A stretch of 64,000 nucleotides of DNA, taken from contig NVXV01000004.1 of NCBI GenBank assembly GCA_002734085.1, positions 76,122 to 140,121 of the forward strand. Reading direction: 5' to 3'. How positions within the stretch are numbered: the stretch's first letter is position 1; the number at the start of each line of letters is the position of its first letter. Below are positions 34,701 to 41,461 of the stretch, piece by piece. The notes under the pieces are model-generated. The model saw only the letters and a list, made by a program, of their open reading frames with translations, did no database searches and was not told the DNA's origin. The DNA is from Fluviicola sp. GTDB taxonomy: Bacteria > Bacteroidota > Bacteroidia > Flavobacteriales_D > Crocinitomicaceae. A program made the translations under genes and the position numbers.

Positions 34701-37128
34701 CTAATAACCACTCATTTTCAACTTTATCTCCTGCTTGTCCAATCTTTATCCAATCACCAATCGATATATCAACATTTTGATCAACGACTATGAAGCCAGA
34801 ACCCGGCCAAGCTCCAGCATAGAACTCTTGTTCTACCCTCAAATCTAATATAGATATTGGCGCTAAAAATTGATGTTCAACCCCTTCTGACAATATATTT
34901 CCAGTACCATTAGCTACAGTACTAATTATCCTTAACAAGCCTTGATCTGGGTTATGCGATTCTACAAAGTTTCCTCCACCGAATCCTGCCCATTCAATCT
35001 TCCCAACATCTTCTGACCCAGAATCATTTGAAAAATTACTATAATTAGCAAGTGTTTCAAATTTCCCTATCCCAAAAGTATTTGTTAATTTCTGAATCAT
35101 TGTGGCCGCACAAGCAAAAGTCTTATCGTACGAACTCCAACGGGCAATTGGTTGTGCAATCTCTTCGTTGCCTGCTGACATAAATAACATAGTACCCCTT
35201 CCATTTCTACCACGCCTAGTCACAAAGTCAATGAATGACTGTGTCTCAGGATCTGGAGTTGTACCTATTCCCCCAATAGATAAACTTATTGATAATATAT
35301 CTGCACCTTTAACAATCATTGGGACTTCAAGATCGCTACTTTCAAAGGGGAAACCTTTTAATCCTGCAGTCCAGATATATTCTTTAATGGAAGTATTTAC
35401 CCCACTAAGATTACGGGGTATAATTCCCATGAGTTGGCAATTGGGTACAACACCACTCGAACCAATTCCGTTATTGCTTTTTGCTCCAAGTATTCCAGCT
35501 ACAGAAACTCCATGATCTTCACTTTGTGAAGTGTCATTATCTGCGAAAAAAGATATTACATCAAATTTTCCATATTTATAGATTTTTCTACGTGATTCAA
35601 TTACATTATTTATTGAGGAATGTGTTTTATAAAGTCCTGTGGTTGTCCAAGTGGATCCATTTATATGCTTAATAATAACTTCCTCCGTATCAGAATGACC
35701 TTGTGTGCCAATTGAAACAACTTGACCCACTTTGAAAGTGCCAGACACATTTGTTACATCAAATGATGATTCACTTGCTGGCACTATTTCCTCAGTTACA
35801 CCAAAAATCTGTAGTCCTCCTCCTAAATCAAATAAAAACAATGGAGTATTTAGAGGATGAGCTATTTGCGTAGGAGTCGTTTCAATTGTCCACGAATTAG
35901 ATGTTCCAATTTGTGTTGCCGTTATTACCTCAAGAAAACCCTCTTTGTTTCTACCCAAAAAGAATTGATCACCAGGACTAAGAATACTAAATGAATCAAG
36001 TTTTACCTGAAATATTGAAGTTGCTGGATTAAGATTTCCAACAAACTCAGCTGAAGCAGAATCTCCAACTAAACCCTGAAATTCTTCATTTTCTGGCACA
36101 CCACCAATAGAATTAATTCCATCATCTATTACTGCTATGACAATATCTGGGTCACCGAACGTTTTATCAACACTGCTTTCAGGATTGACATTTAAATTGA
36201 TAAATTCCCATGCATCTTCAAGCCTTCCTCGTTTTCGACTCCATGTGTATGGCCACAAAAAATCATTAGGAACTTCTCCATCCTTTTTAGTTACTGATTC
36301 TATTCCAGGATTCGCAAATTCAACTTTTTCTGAAGTTTTCATCTGGTCGAGAATATTTTGAATTCCTATACCAACTCCAAAGTCACTGCGAAAAGTATAC
36401 AAATGACTTGACCCTAATGCTTTATGAGTAAGCTTCAACCCTAGTGATTCAATAACTTCCTTTATCTCATCTCTAAGAATATTCCTTTTAAATTGAACCT
36501 TAACTTCATTTGTTAAAACCAAAATTGAATTTTCATTTTGTTCCAATATCAATCCTGCTTCTCTAATTAATGGACTCTGACGAAATAAGGCAAGTATTTG
36601 GTCATCGTTTGCAGCTACATCAGTTGGCATACCATCTGAATTTCGCTTGGTGTAAACAAAATATTTAAACTGATCTAATGGGTCCTTATAATTTGACTCA
36701 AGAAAACTGAGATAATTGTCATCTGACAAATAATCTAATTCGAGTAGGATAGCCAGCTGTTTTAAATCATTCAAGGTTTTTAAATTTGGAAGAATTCCAA
36801 TCTGAGAGGGGTTGTACGCAAAGGAAGCTTCTTGTTTATTGATACTTACAATAAGTTCATGTTCGGCTTGAAGTGTATATTCCAATTCAAGTTGATTTGC
36901 TGGGTCTGTGATTTGTATGGTTTCATCAATTGGATGATAATTTGTTTTTGAGATACGTAAATTGTAGTCCCCCACAATCATATCATATGCTAAATATCCG
37001 CCAATTTCATAATCATATTTCAATGACTTTGTTTTATTACCTTCATCGCTTAATAATACCTGACAGTCAATTAACTTTCCCTGATTCGAGTTGACAATAA
37101 CTTTTAACTGGTGTACGTTTTCGCTCAT
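28744..37128 (-). CDS. Giant 2794-aa subtilase (S8 peptidase) split by beta modules
   Basis: The S8 triad is visible as Asp335 (AVIDDG), His539 (SEDHGVSVAG) and Ser1021 (FNGTSAAAP), with oxyanion Asn654 (SAGN). Residues 200-277 fit a fervidolysin-type prodomain. The first 90 residues resemble a carboxypeptidase-regulatory/PEGA-like beta domain. No signal peptide is present. The triad normally spans about 300 residues; here it spans almost 690. Two beta modules sit between Asp and His and about three between Asn654 and Ser, each of the TxIxVxxxxxxxxGDxIxIG type. A further copy follows Ser at about 1085-1160. The remaining 1600 residues are beta-rich and unrecognised. It is flanked by secreted proteins and is probably the central enzyme of this run. 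Confidence 0.9.
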   Translation of the reverse strand: MSENVHQLKVIVNSNQGKLIDCQVLLSDEGNKTKSLKYDYEIGGYLAYDMIVGDYNLRISKTNYHPIDETIQITDPANQLELEYTLQAEHELIVSINKQEASFAYNPSQIGILPNLKTLNDLKQLAILLELDYLSDDNYLSFLESNYKDPLDQFKYFVYTKRNSDGMPTDVAANDDQILALFRQSPLIREAGLILEQNENSILVLTNEVKVQFKRNILRDEIKEVIESLGLKLTHKALGSSHLYTFRSDFGVGIGIQNILDQMKTSEKVEFANPGIESVTKKDGEVPNDFLWPYTWSRKRGRLEDAWEFINLNVNPESSVDKTFGDPDIVIAVIDDGINSIGGVPENEEFQGLVGDSASAEFVGNLNPATSIFQVKLDSFSILSPGDQFFLGRNKEGFLEVITATQIGTSNSWTIETTPTQIAHPLNTPLFLFDLGGGLQIFGVTEEIVPASESSFDVTNVSGTFKVGQVVSIGTQGHSDTEEVIIKHINGSTWTTTGLYKTHSSINNVIESRRKIYKYGKFDVISFFADNDTSQSEDHGVSVAGILGAKSNNGIGSSGVVPNCQLMGIIPRNLSGVNTSIKEYIWTAGLKGFPFESSDLEVPMIVKGADILSISLSIGGIGTTPDPETQSFIDFVTRRGRNGRGTMLFMSAGNEEIAQPIARWSSYDKTFACAATMIQKLTNTFGIGKFETLANYSNFSNDSGSEDVGKIEWAGFGGGNFVESHNPDQGLLRIISTVANGTGNILSEGVEHQFLAPISILDLRVEQEFYAGAWPGSGFIVVDQNVDISIGDWIKIGQAGDKVENEWLLVNNITNETIHGATYWKLALDVSTVFSNVHIPFPEIGYITTSLEQPTSGDIELLVDNLFTSEEITNRTPIKAVIKVGTGSSFEYVNVFGVEEITSGAHANKTKILIYPPLSSTYGSVETINILSSNSSDLVVGSTEIEIDDTSNIATNLTTNRWIFIGPPDSPHAEAQHVQSVIDGTKIRISGPLNTHNDGIFGDRVFSGANNHYTNRFNGTSAAAPYCAGIGALVLTVKPTLTWIEVREILRNSTIKVRLNNFKEWKDNLSQSILDSFDNIIPVGSPTTLAVQASQGDTVIKVTSGLGLKEGQGIQIGTSPRDFSVIIDKTGDFLTIEPLLFDHASGVNVQGGRSPVWNSEFGYGRLDALKAVKNAFEYSHDHRDLMLRNFIGDSGTVITNLSVNPISSPDIWLTNVNEAFEGLDINDVPHENPKSGVARPSFVGGSGDLNDLKVKGISQATSVQEYEIEIDGVGPDTFKWSKDGVEQNNGLALSDYTSYKEIELILVKFESSSGHTLGNKWIIQLDPLSDRWIYIRAINRGNELTSLDAQARFYVALSEGEPLVGPTPFHFPQSWDDSVPLTDMVEPFFTDLSACEIYNVDNADLESINPGENQIVKVLWPSSIIPKNDNECRIFLIGEITPHDGVVVDGIGSPIEIGLGPENNNNISYREIFFSEFEFKDSTGLNELEELIEVDEFGTIVQKGFKINIRANFGNFITEDIIVKATIFDKVNTPQSAKFSFNGSAWVLLDESSVNPDWLDINTPTLFGSTSIATGVQDDISFEGDFFVSKLYSKIILEPIINKTVGSSEKYSVAESSISVNINESALESKGLLLGAPPLFPKSYAFADMDNLTQIQDHAFGPKPDEETDIFRVTSRFTATVDTSAYAIVKGKMMVQPGVVAGTVNLILRPFTQPIPGFTPVKYIIYRGLKESDFIDTSTPTEVTPKDPSNSEWIAELYNIHESQNGTGATFLSKAIGYDPTITGSTSIDQEFFKVDPDFQLPMALKGVRLGEFDINQPFGIDIILEEGEFTPDFDFVRSSHEEIDISGISDAFLNKLEREKILNFIDPAAFYGLHVKENGVVEYRDSSNNTVDKKEQDIYDDVIEKFHTKNTTYIDIRNELGNSYNFFEHYNDGSVDEFNIQVKTDPSGSFNAQKYGIEGWPILILNSISLATTNDTHDFSFKLRADENPKPILYIEHGGLQDLTKAEGGRFIEGNNLLQSGNLETEELTFEQPNTDDPDVSGNKQNISWLLKLHYSRQIDASVSWTSIPKAIKTESYLDNVFGPVNLDIIPWNSDNNIKWIGIQDKKYIDASVNDFGYVAERGVAVEDTSTPGGGRVIFYASALDSFKTPVLFPPLNGLTGGTSKKSSFFEEAMSFAGYRLHFDVLDDAGTPITSLKLEPTSVESAPAQAMMILGLSRPEFDILEGLSGLSNDYPATAILDEIGSGLGFTKYKVGMQGLDTNGEYANVFPSTDIEVYSTDGLLFFTDAFSVDEPLPTVYIRSCEENHGVTDRPTSTGSFPRNIDNVDTGANSVTITGDKLDYLAINDNVKIAGSTGNDGLYTVVNLSIVSGDTVIEVSPGISNSTVDGKLHLTKKSWEDHFIDLDKEGSISGTLPMRTVVDDFTSDVSAVVNDVNSKSNLEGHINDYAPKILDRAREYVKNVRPDDRILYWARIKMLVTLKSHPFVLQSLSARNELVRLFEKLSRGYNDIDFGSTTNKKILVTGYDPFFLDVNILQSNPSGAAALKLHGETIPGSPNDAVIQSAILPVRYRDFDQDNGEGIIEEFFTQFIDPSHPGYTPVDEIVTMSQGGVFRFDVDRFASRTRGGTRGNECIRNIPFPSSVQGDEFYESELPEDKMVPTTNPSGAKYRIYFNQTYEYEIKFSGVVEKNTNDSIQGHVELTGSNLPINQVQDQIKAIRGSGGSYLSNEVFYRVSRIRANTNSSLPTGHLHVPLIQFKRPLNSHGQTTTNDFSATNTIDLINEIEVILINSIQP

Positions 37129-37140
37129 CTTTTGATCTCT

Positions 37141-38055
37141 TTAATATGGGTATTTGAATTGTATATAATGAATTTTGACAAAATTAACTTCAGGATGTTC
37201 ATATAGCTTTATAGATTTTTCGAATACATCTAATCCCGAGTTGTTAGCTAATTTTATCCATCTGAAATCACCTCCTGGAATTCTGCCCGCCTCATGGGTA
37301 TCATACATAGCTAATATCTTTTTCCGCTCAGAGTGATTAACATATTTGTTGAATCTAATAGTAAGAGTTTGTTGGAAAATTGTCATTTCATAAAAATCAC
37401 CTATATAAGGACCTGCAACTGATACGCTCTTTTCTGAACGGAATTGACTAAGTTTAAATTTGTACAATGAATCGACGTAAGATTCAGAATGTATAAGAGC
37501 TAGATAACCCTCAGTACCATGACTGCTGAAAGAAGTCCTAATAGTGTCATATTTACCTTTATGAATTGACTCAATTATTTCTACAACTTGTTTTCTATCA
37601 GTAATACCAAAATGTACAGCGAAAGAATTTTTCTCTACATAAACGGGTGAGTATATATCTCCATTACATACGTAAACATCTGTTTTCTCTCCTAGGAAGA
37701 AAAATATTTGATAAGAATTCACATCATCACTTGAAATAATTCTTTTATGGTCTTTAAGCTCATCATGTTTTACATTTATACGAAAAGTATCTGATTTAAA
37801 ATCAATATGAAAACCTTTCAGACTATCAGAATAAGATAAAAGAGAGTTATTACAAGTTACATTTGCATCAAATACGACCTCCCACTTTGATTTATCATCA
37901 AACATACTACCTCTAAACACTTTGACTACCCTTGTTTGTGCAAAAGTCGATGCTTGCGAAAGAATTAATAAAAATAGAACCAATAAGCATAAACTACACT
38001 TATAAAAAGTATTTGATAAATTGATTGGATAATATTTTGTCGTAATCAAATTCAT
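37141..38055 (-). CDS. Secreted protein ending in a stand-alone subtilase-prodomain-like fold
   Basis: A 304-aa protein with a long N-terminal hydrophobic signal (CSLCLLVLFLLILSQASTFA) and cleavage probably before QTRVV. Its final 75 residues follow the beta-alpha-beta-beta-alpha-beta pattern of S8 prodomains. The strand TLTIRFNK precedes a helix with SERKKIL, then GGDFRWIKL, helix LDVFEKSIKLYEHP and strand EVNFVKIHY. They line up well with residues 205-275 of the adjacent subtilase. Since the gene begins the run and lies 12 bp before the protease, it could encode a free inhibitor or folding chaperone of that enzyme. Function is inferred from pattern only. Confidence 0.6.
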   Translation of the reverse strand: MNLITTKYYPINLSNTFYKCSLCLLVLFLLILSQASTFAQTRVVKVFRGSMFDDKSKWEVVFDANVTCNNSLLSYSDSLKGFHIDFKSDTFRINVKHDELKDHKRIISSDDVNSYQIFFFLGEKTDVYVCNGDIYSPVYVEKNSFAVHFGITDRKQVVEIIESIHKGKYDTIRTSFSSHGTEGYLALIHSESYVDSLYKFKLSQFRSEKSVSVAGPYIGDFYEMTIFQQTLTIRFNKYVNHSERKKILAMYDTHEAGRIPGGDFRWIKLANNSGLDVFEKSIKLYEHPEVNFVKIHYIQFKYPY

Positions 38056-38870
38056 ATTATTTCAACGATATTCTATTTTTAAATAGTCTTTTACTCATAG
38101 TATCTCCCAAGAAAAATAAAAGACATTCAGGCGATTGAATTCCGTGAGGTCAACTTTAAAATGCTAAACGGTACAATTAATCTAAGATTTGGTTCAGCAA
38201 GTTTGGAATAGGCAGTAATAGGTATTAAAACGAACCATTTCCTAATAAAACTTCTGACAATTTACGAAATAATATGAGATTTAAATGTCAAAACTTAACT
38301 TTTTACATCAAAATTTATGAAAATTCGATAAATATTTTACATAACATTTTTTTATAAACACACGGCATAATTGATATAGAAATATATTACTCTTTTATAT
38401 CGTACTCACTTTTAATTTTTTATCAACAGTAAAAAATACAGTTATGAACACTACTAGCTAAAAAAACGCTTTTCGAGCTTGTTTATTTAACAATTATACG
38501 CCTTGATATACGGTGTGTTCAGTTAGTTTTTTTTATATCATAAAAGGCTAAAAATAAAATGATAATTAATCAAATTTAACTGTTGAATAGAATTGGACAG
38601 TTAATCAGAAATAATTCATTTTCCGATGAAAATTGAACTTAGAGAGGTAGGTTATTTTTTTAGTACCTACTTGATACTAAAAAATTTTATTAATTTAGTT
38701 ACGATTTAGGTGGTTAGGTTAGGTTGATTGCAAGGGGAAGTGAACGCCCGTTCGTTTCCTCTTGTGTTTTTATACACTAGCTTCTCTTATCTATCGTTTC
38801 TTAGGAAAACAGATTAAATTAAACCTCCGAAGTAAATTGGTTGGGAATTGAATAGATTCATTTAATTAGC
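38056..38870. other. 815-bp AT-rich non-coding region
   Basis: There is no credible gene on either strand. It separates the cargo run from the mobility module and probably holds the promoter of the cargo run at its left end, though I see no clean TAnnTTTG element. It contains a GTAGGT/ACCTAC inverted repeat near 38647-38670 and a strong plus-strand hairpin at 38731-38764. An origin or transfer site is possible but unsupported. Confidence 0.5.
38731..38764 (+). other. Plus-strand RNA hairpin, possible terminator or structured RNA
   Basis: The plus-strand transcript would form a 14-bp stem (CAAGGGGAAGUGAA with UUCGUUUCCUCUUG) that includes three G-U pairs and a six-base loop, followed by UGUUUUUA. 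The G-U pairs become mismatches in the opposite-strand RNA, so the fold favours a plus-strand product. All nearby genes are on the minus strand, so a small RNA ending here is possible. Confidence 0.4.
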
Positions 38871-39494
38871 TTATTTCCGCTTGTCTAAAGTGGACGCAGG
38901 AAAAGAGATCAAATTGAACATTGATCTCAATCTTGATCGCACTCGATTCCCATACAGTTCCTCTAACTCATCCGCATTCAAATTTGTTGTGGTATGTGTC
39001 TTGATATTAAAATTCGTAAGTAACTCATAGCGTTGTAACAGAATTTCAGCGATGGTATTACATTCATTGCCGTAGAATTTACTATTGTTTTCTACTCCAA
39101 GATCATCTATGCAAAGAGCATTATGTTTTTTACCGTATTTTTGTATGATTTCAACACCGTCTTTTTGGTATTCGAAGGCAATGTCCCGGGCGGATTTGAT
39201 TTGGTAGTATTCGTCTCTAAATAGGAAGATGCGTAAGATGTTCATGAGGGAGGTTTTGCCGGAACCTACTGGACCGATAAGTAGAATGCCTTTGTTGAGG
39301 TCTATATTGTGTTTTTTGCATTGATCTACCTCATGTATGGTGTAGAGGATTAATTTGCGTAAAACTAGTATGTCTTCACTATAAATTTTGAAGTTAGGAC
39401 CGTACTGCTTTTGACCAAGGTACTGGATGTAATTCAATGTTTTTCGGAAATTAAAAACACGCTGACCGTTTTTTATTACAAATGGCTTTTCCAT
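38871..39494 (-). CDS. DnaC/IstB-like ATPase of the mobile element
   Basis: This 207-aa P-loop ATPase has Walker A LIGPVGSGKTS (about 72-82), Walker B ALCIDDLGVE, a TTTNLNADEL sensor segment and an arginine-finger-like RVRSRLRSMF near the C-terminus. That is the layout of DnaC and IstB proteins, which load or remodel DNA-bound partners. With the wHTH protein upstream (11 bp gap) and the integrase further on, it probably serves element replication. IstB of an insertion sequence is unlikely because no istA transposase is present. Confidence 0.8.
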   Translation of the reverse strand: MEKPFVIKNGQRVFNFRKTLNYIQYLGQKQYGPNFKIYSEDILVLRKLILYTIHEVDQCKKHNIDLNKGILLIGPVGSGKTSLMNILRIFLFRDEYYQIKSARDIAFEYQKDGVEIIQKYGKKHNALCIDDLGVENNSKFYGNECNTIAEILLQRYELLTNFNIKTHTTTNLNADELEELYGNRVRSRLRSMFNLISFPASTLDKRK

Positions 39495-39505
39495 AGTTTC
39501 TTGTT

Positions 39506-40228
39506 CTAAAGTGGAATATCATAGTTCTTTGACTCATTGACGTTAAGCCTGGATGAGGTTGGATCGTTTATCTTTTTGAACTCATTGGATCGCATGATCC
39601 AATTTCGTGCTGCAGCTTTCCAATCTTTCATTTTTGTCCTCCCCCCTACTTTCCACCCGTTGGATTGGAAGTGATTGAAATATTTTTCTGCATCTACAGT
39701 ACTTGCTTTTTTTTCATTAAAAAATTCAATTACTTCTTCTAGGGTTGGAGGAGAGAAACGCTTTTGCGTTTTTCGTTTTTGAGTTTGGGGCGAATGCAAT
39801 TCGCCCTTACTTGTTTTATTATTGTTTGTATTGTTTATACTGTTTATAGAAGGTACCAGTACTTGTCCCACAACTTGTTCATTTTTGGGACTCTTGAAGT
39901 CCACTACTTGATCACCACTTGTACCACTACTTGTCCCAAAAATGTACATGTTGATTGCACTTCCCTTCATTGGATTTTTTGAAGGTCTGTACTCGAGATA
40001 ATTCCAATCACTTAGTTCGTTGATACAGCGGTGATATGTTGACTTCGAACCAATTTTAGAAATACGCATGACTTCTGACCGATTTATTGAAATCGGATTT
40101 TGAAAGCGATTCATATTCCAAAATTGGAACAAAGCTAAATACAAGCTGACATGAGAAGGGTTTAAACGATCATCGTCTGAAATCCTCATCAATGCTGCTG
40201 TGAGTTGCTTGATGTAATTTACCTCCAC
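39506..40228 (-). CDS. Winged-helix protein of mobile-element replication module
   Basis: A 240-aa protein. Residues 15-90 form a winged helix (NPSHVSLYLALFQFW, INRSEVMRISKIGSKSTYHRCINEL, DWNYLEYRPSK). A low-complexity Ser/Thr/Asn/Lys linker follows, then a C-terminal helical domain of about 60 residues (LEEVIEFFNEKKASTVDAEKYFNHFQSNGW, ending in KDWKAAARNW) like the tail of DnaD-type replication proteins. It lies 2 bp after the HTH gene and before the DnaC-like ATPase, which fits replication initiation. The linker coding region contains a REP-like palindrome at 39788-39806. Confidence 0.72.
   Translation of the reverse strand: MEVNYIKQLTAALMRISDDDRLNPSHVSLYLALFQFWNMNRFQNPISINRSEVMRISKIGSKSTYHRCINELSDWNYLEYRPSKNPMKGSAINMYIFGTSSGTSGDQVVDFKSPKNEQVVGQVLVPSINSINNTNNNKTSKGELHSPQTQKRKTQKRFSPPTLEEVIEFFNEKKASTVDAEKYFNHFQSNGWKVGGRTKMKDWKAAARNWIMRSNEFKKINDPTSSRLNVNESKNYDIPL
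39788..39806. repeat. REP-like palindrome read in frame
   Basis: GGGCGAA (39788-39794) and TTCGCCC (39800-39806) flank a five-base loop. This GC-rich palindrome stands out in an AT-rich gene and matches a motif type seen as dispersed repeats in many genomes. It lies inside the variable linker of the winged-helix protein, where an in-frame insertion would be tolerated. Confidence 0.5.
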
Positions 40229-40230
40229 AC

Positions 40231-40503
40231 TTAAGAGTTTACTACCTTGTTCTCTTTAAGTACTTTGATGATATCTTCGTAAGCGTAGTAAATGGAACCG
40301 CCCATCTTTGAATAAGGTAGCGTTCCATTCTGTCTTAAATTTTGCAAAGTCCCGGGAGAGATGTTTAACATCTTTCTAACCTGGGGAGATTTTAACCATT
40401 TCTTTTGTACCGGTTTTTCTTCGCGGATGAGGTTTCTTATTTCATCCAGTAACTCACTCTTGAAGTGTTTCAGATCTTCTGTTGTTAAAACTGATGTTGC
40501 CAT
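40231..40503 (-). CDS. Helix-turn-helix protein (AlpA/excisionase-like)
   Basis: A 90-aa protein with an N-terminal coiled stretch and an HTH_17/MerR-like DNA-binding domain in the second half. It opens with WLKSPQVRKMLNISPGTLQNLRQNG and is followed by TLPYSKMGGSIYYAYEDIIKVL. Such proteins beside Bacteroidota integrases act as excisionases or activators of excision. A 17-bp palindrome lies 56 bp upstream and shares 15 bases with a site near the integrase start, which supports a DNA-binding role at both places. Confidence 0.82.
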   Translation of the reverse strand: MATSVLTTEDLKHFKSELLDEIRNLIREEKPVQKKWLKSPQVRKMLNISPGTLQNLRQNGTLPYSKMGGSIYYAYEDIIKVLKENKVVNS

Positions 40504-40558
40504 AAATTGATTGTTTTTATGTTAGTGGCAACAAAAATGATTTGAATTGAGGGATTTC

Positions 40559-40575
40559 ACACCCAACTTGGGTGT
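40559..40575. promoter_or_regulatory. 17-bp palindrome upstream of the HTH gene
   Basis: ACACCCAA (40559-40566), one central base, TTGGGTGT (40568-40575) is a perfect inverted repeat between the RteC-like and HTH genes. Fifteen bases of it and its flank (40563-40577) recur exactly at 42869-42883 upstream of the integrase. It is a likely operator or accessory recombination site. Confidence 0.55.
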
Positions 40576-40600
40576 ATATTGGGTATGAAAAAAAAGTGAA

Positions 40601-41422
40601 TTAAGGTTTAAATGCATCGTCCTCGTCAAGTTTGTTTTCGACTGCAACTCGCAGACTATCAATAAATGGAGTTCTTATGTCTCTATTTTTAAGCTCGTGG
40701 TAAGTTCGGTACACATTTCCAAGATCTACATTGAATACTGACTCGAAAACATTTTTAAGATCCTTTATGGTACATTGCCCGTTATTGACTGCATTTGAAT
40801 AGTATAGTCCATACATTAATTCAATTAAGGACGATTTATTTTGCGTCCATTTCAAATTAAATACTTGGTTGAATGGGTTTCTATCTTTTTCATTTTCTAG
40901 ATTTAGGTAGTTCTGAATTAGCTTCTGAGATTTGAACACAGCTAGAATCTCACTGTGAAATGTACAAAAATCAGGATTTAATAGTACTTTTTGTAAAATA
41001 CCGCTCATCGGAGGAGAAAACTGTTTTCTTACGAAATATTCTTTTTCTTGATCTTTATTGTACTCCATCAATTGAAGAATGTAAGTTTTATATTCAGTTA
41101 AAAAAGATTGATGTTCTTCAGTATTACTTTCAACTAATTTATTTACTGCATCTTTAGAAATGAATTGTTGATTCTTGTACTGGACTACAAATGAAGTAAG
41201 ATAGAACTTAGAAAGCAGGTTCGGTTTTATCTCTTTAAAGAATTCAATTTCTTCTTCAAGAGAAGAAAACTTCTTTACTAAGACTATTTCTTTTAGGTTG
41301 TTTAGAGCTGTTTTTATAAGCTCCAATGCTTTTAGGTTACTAGAACTAGTAGTTAGGTCTGTATAACCTGTTTCTTTTAAGTCATCATCAAGTTGAATGA
41401 CGATATGATTTATACTTTTCAT
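40601..41422 (-). CDS. RteC-family protein
   Basis: This 273-aa protein has the RteC C-terminal signature from about residue 195 (FNLKWTQNKSSLIELMYGLYYSNAVNNG), followed by the FESVFNVDLGNVYRTYHELKNR segment. RteC of CTnDOT activates excision genes after antibiotic-induced two-component signalling; the many RteC homologues next to integrases are presumed regulators of excision. It lies 39 bp after the integrase and about 100 bp before the HTH gene, the order expected for an excision-control module. Confidence 0.85.
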   Translation of the reverse strand: MKSINHIVIQLDDDLKETGYTDLTTSSSNLKALELIKTALNNLKEIVLVKKFSSLEEEIEFFKEIKPNLLSKFYLTSFVVQYKNQQFISKDAVNKLVESNTEEHQSFLTEYKTYILQLMEYNKDQEKEYFVRKQFSPPMSGILQKVLLNPDFCTFHSEILAVFKSQKLIQNYLNLENEKDRNPFNQVFNLKWTQNKSSLIELMYGLYYSNAVNNGQCTIKDLKNVFESVFNVDLGNVYRTYHELKNRDIRTPFIDSLRVAVENKLDEDDAFKP

Positions 41423-41461
41423 ATGACATAAATATTATGGTTAACATTTACGTCTACGTAA

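Noticed and set aside
16549-37128. Plus-strand open frames within the giant genes
   Set aside because: They are short, show no domain or signal, and lie opposite strongly patterned coding sequence.
38871-39494. IstB of an IS21-type insertion sequence
   Set aside because: No IstA transposase or terminal repeats; the neighbours form a replication and excision module.
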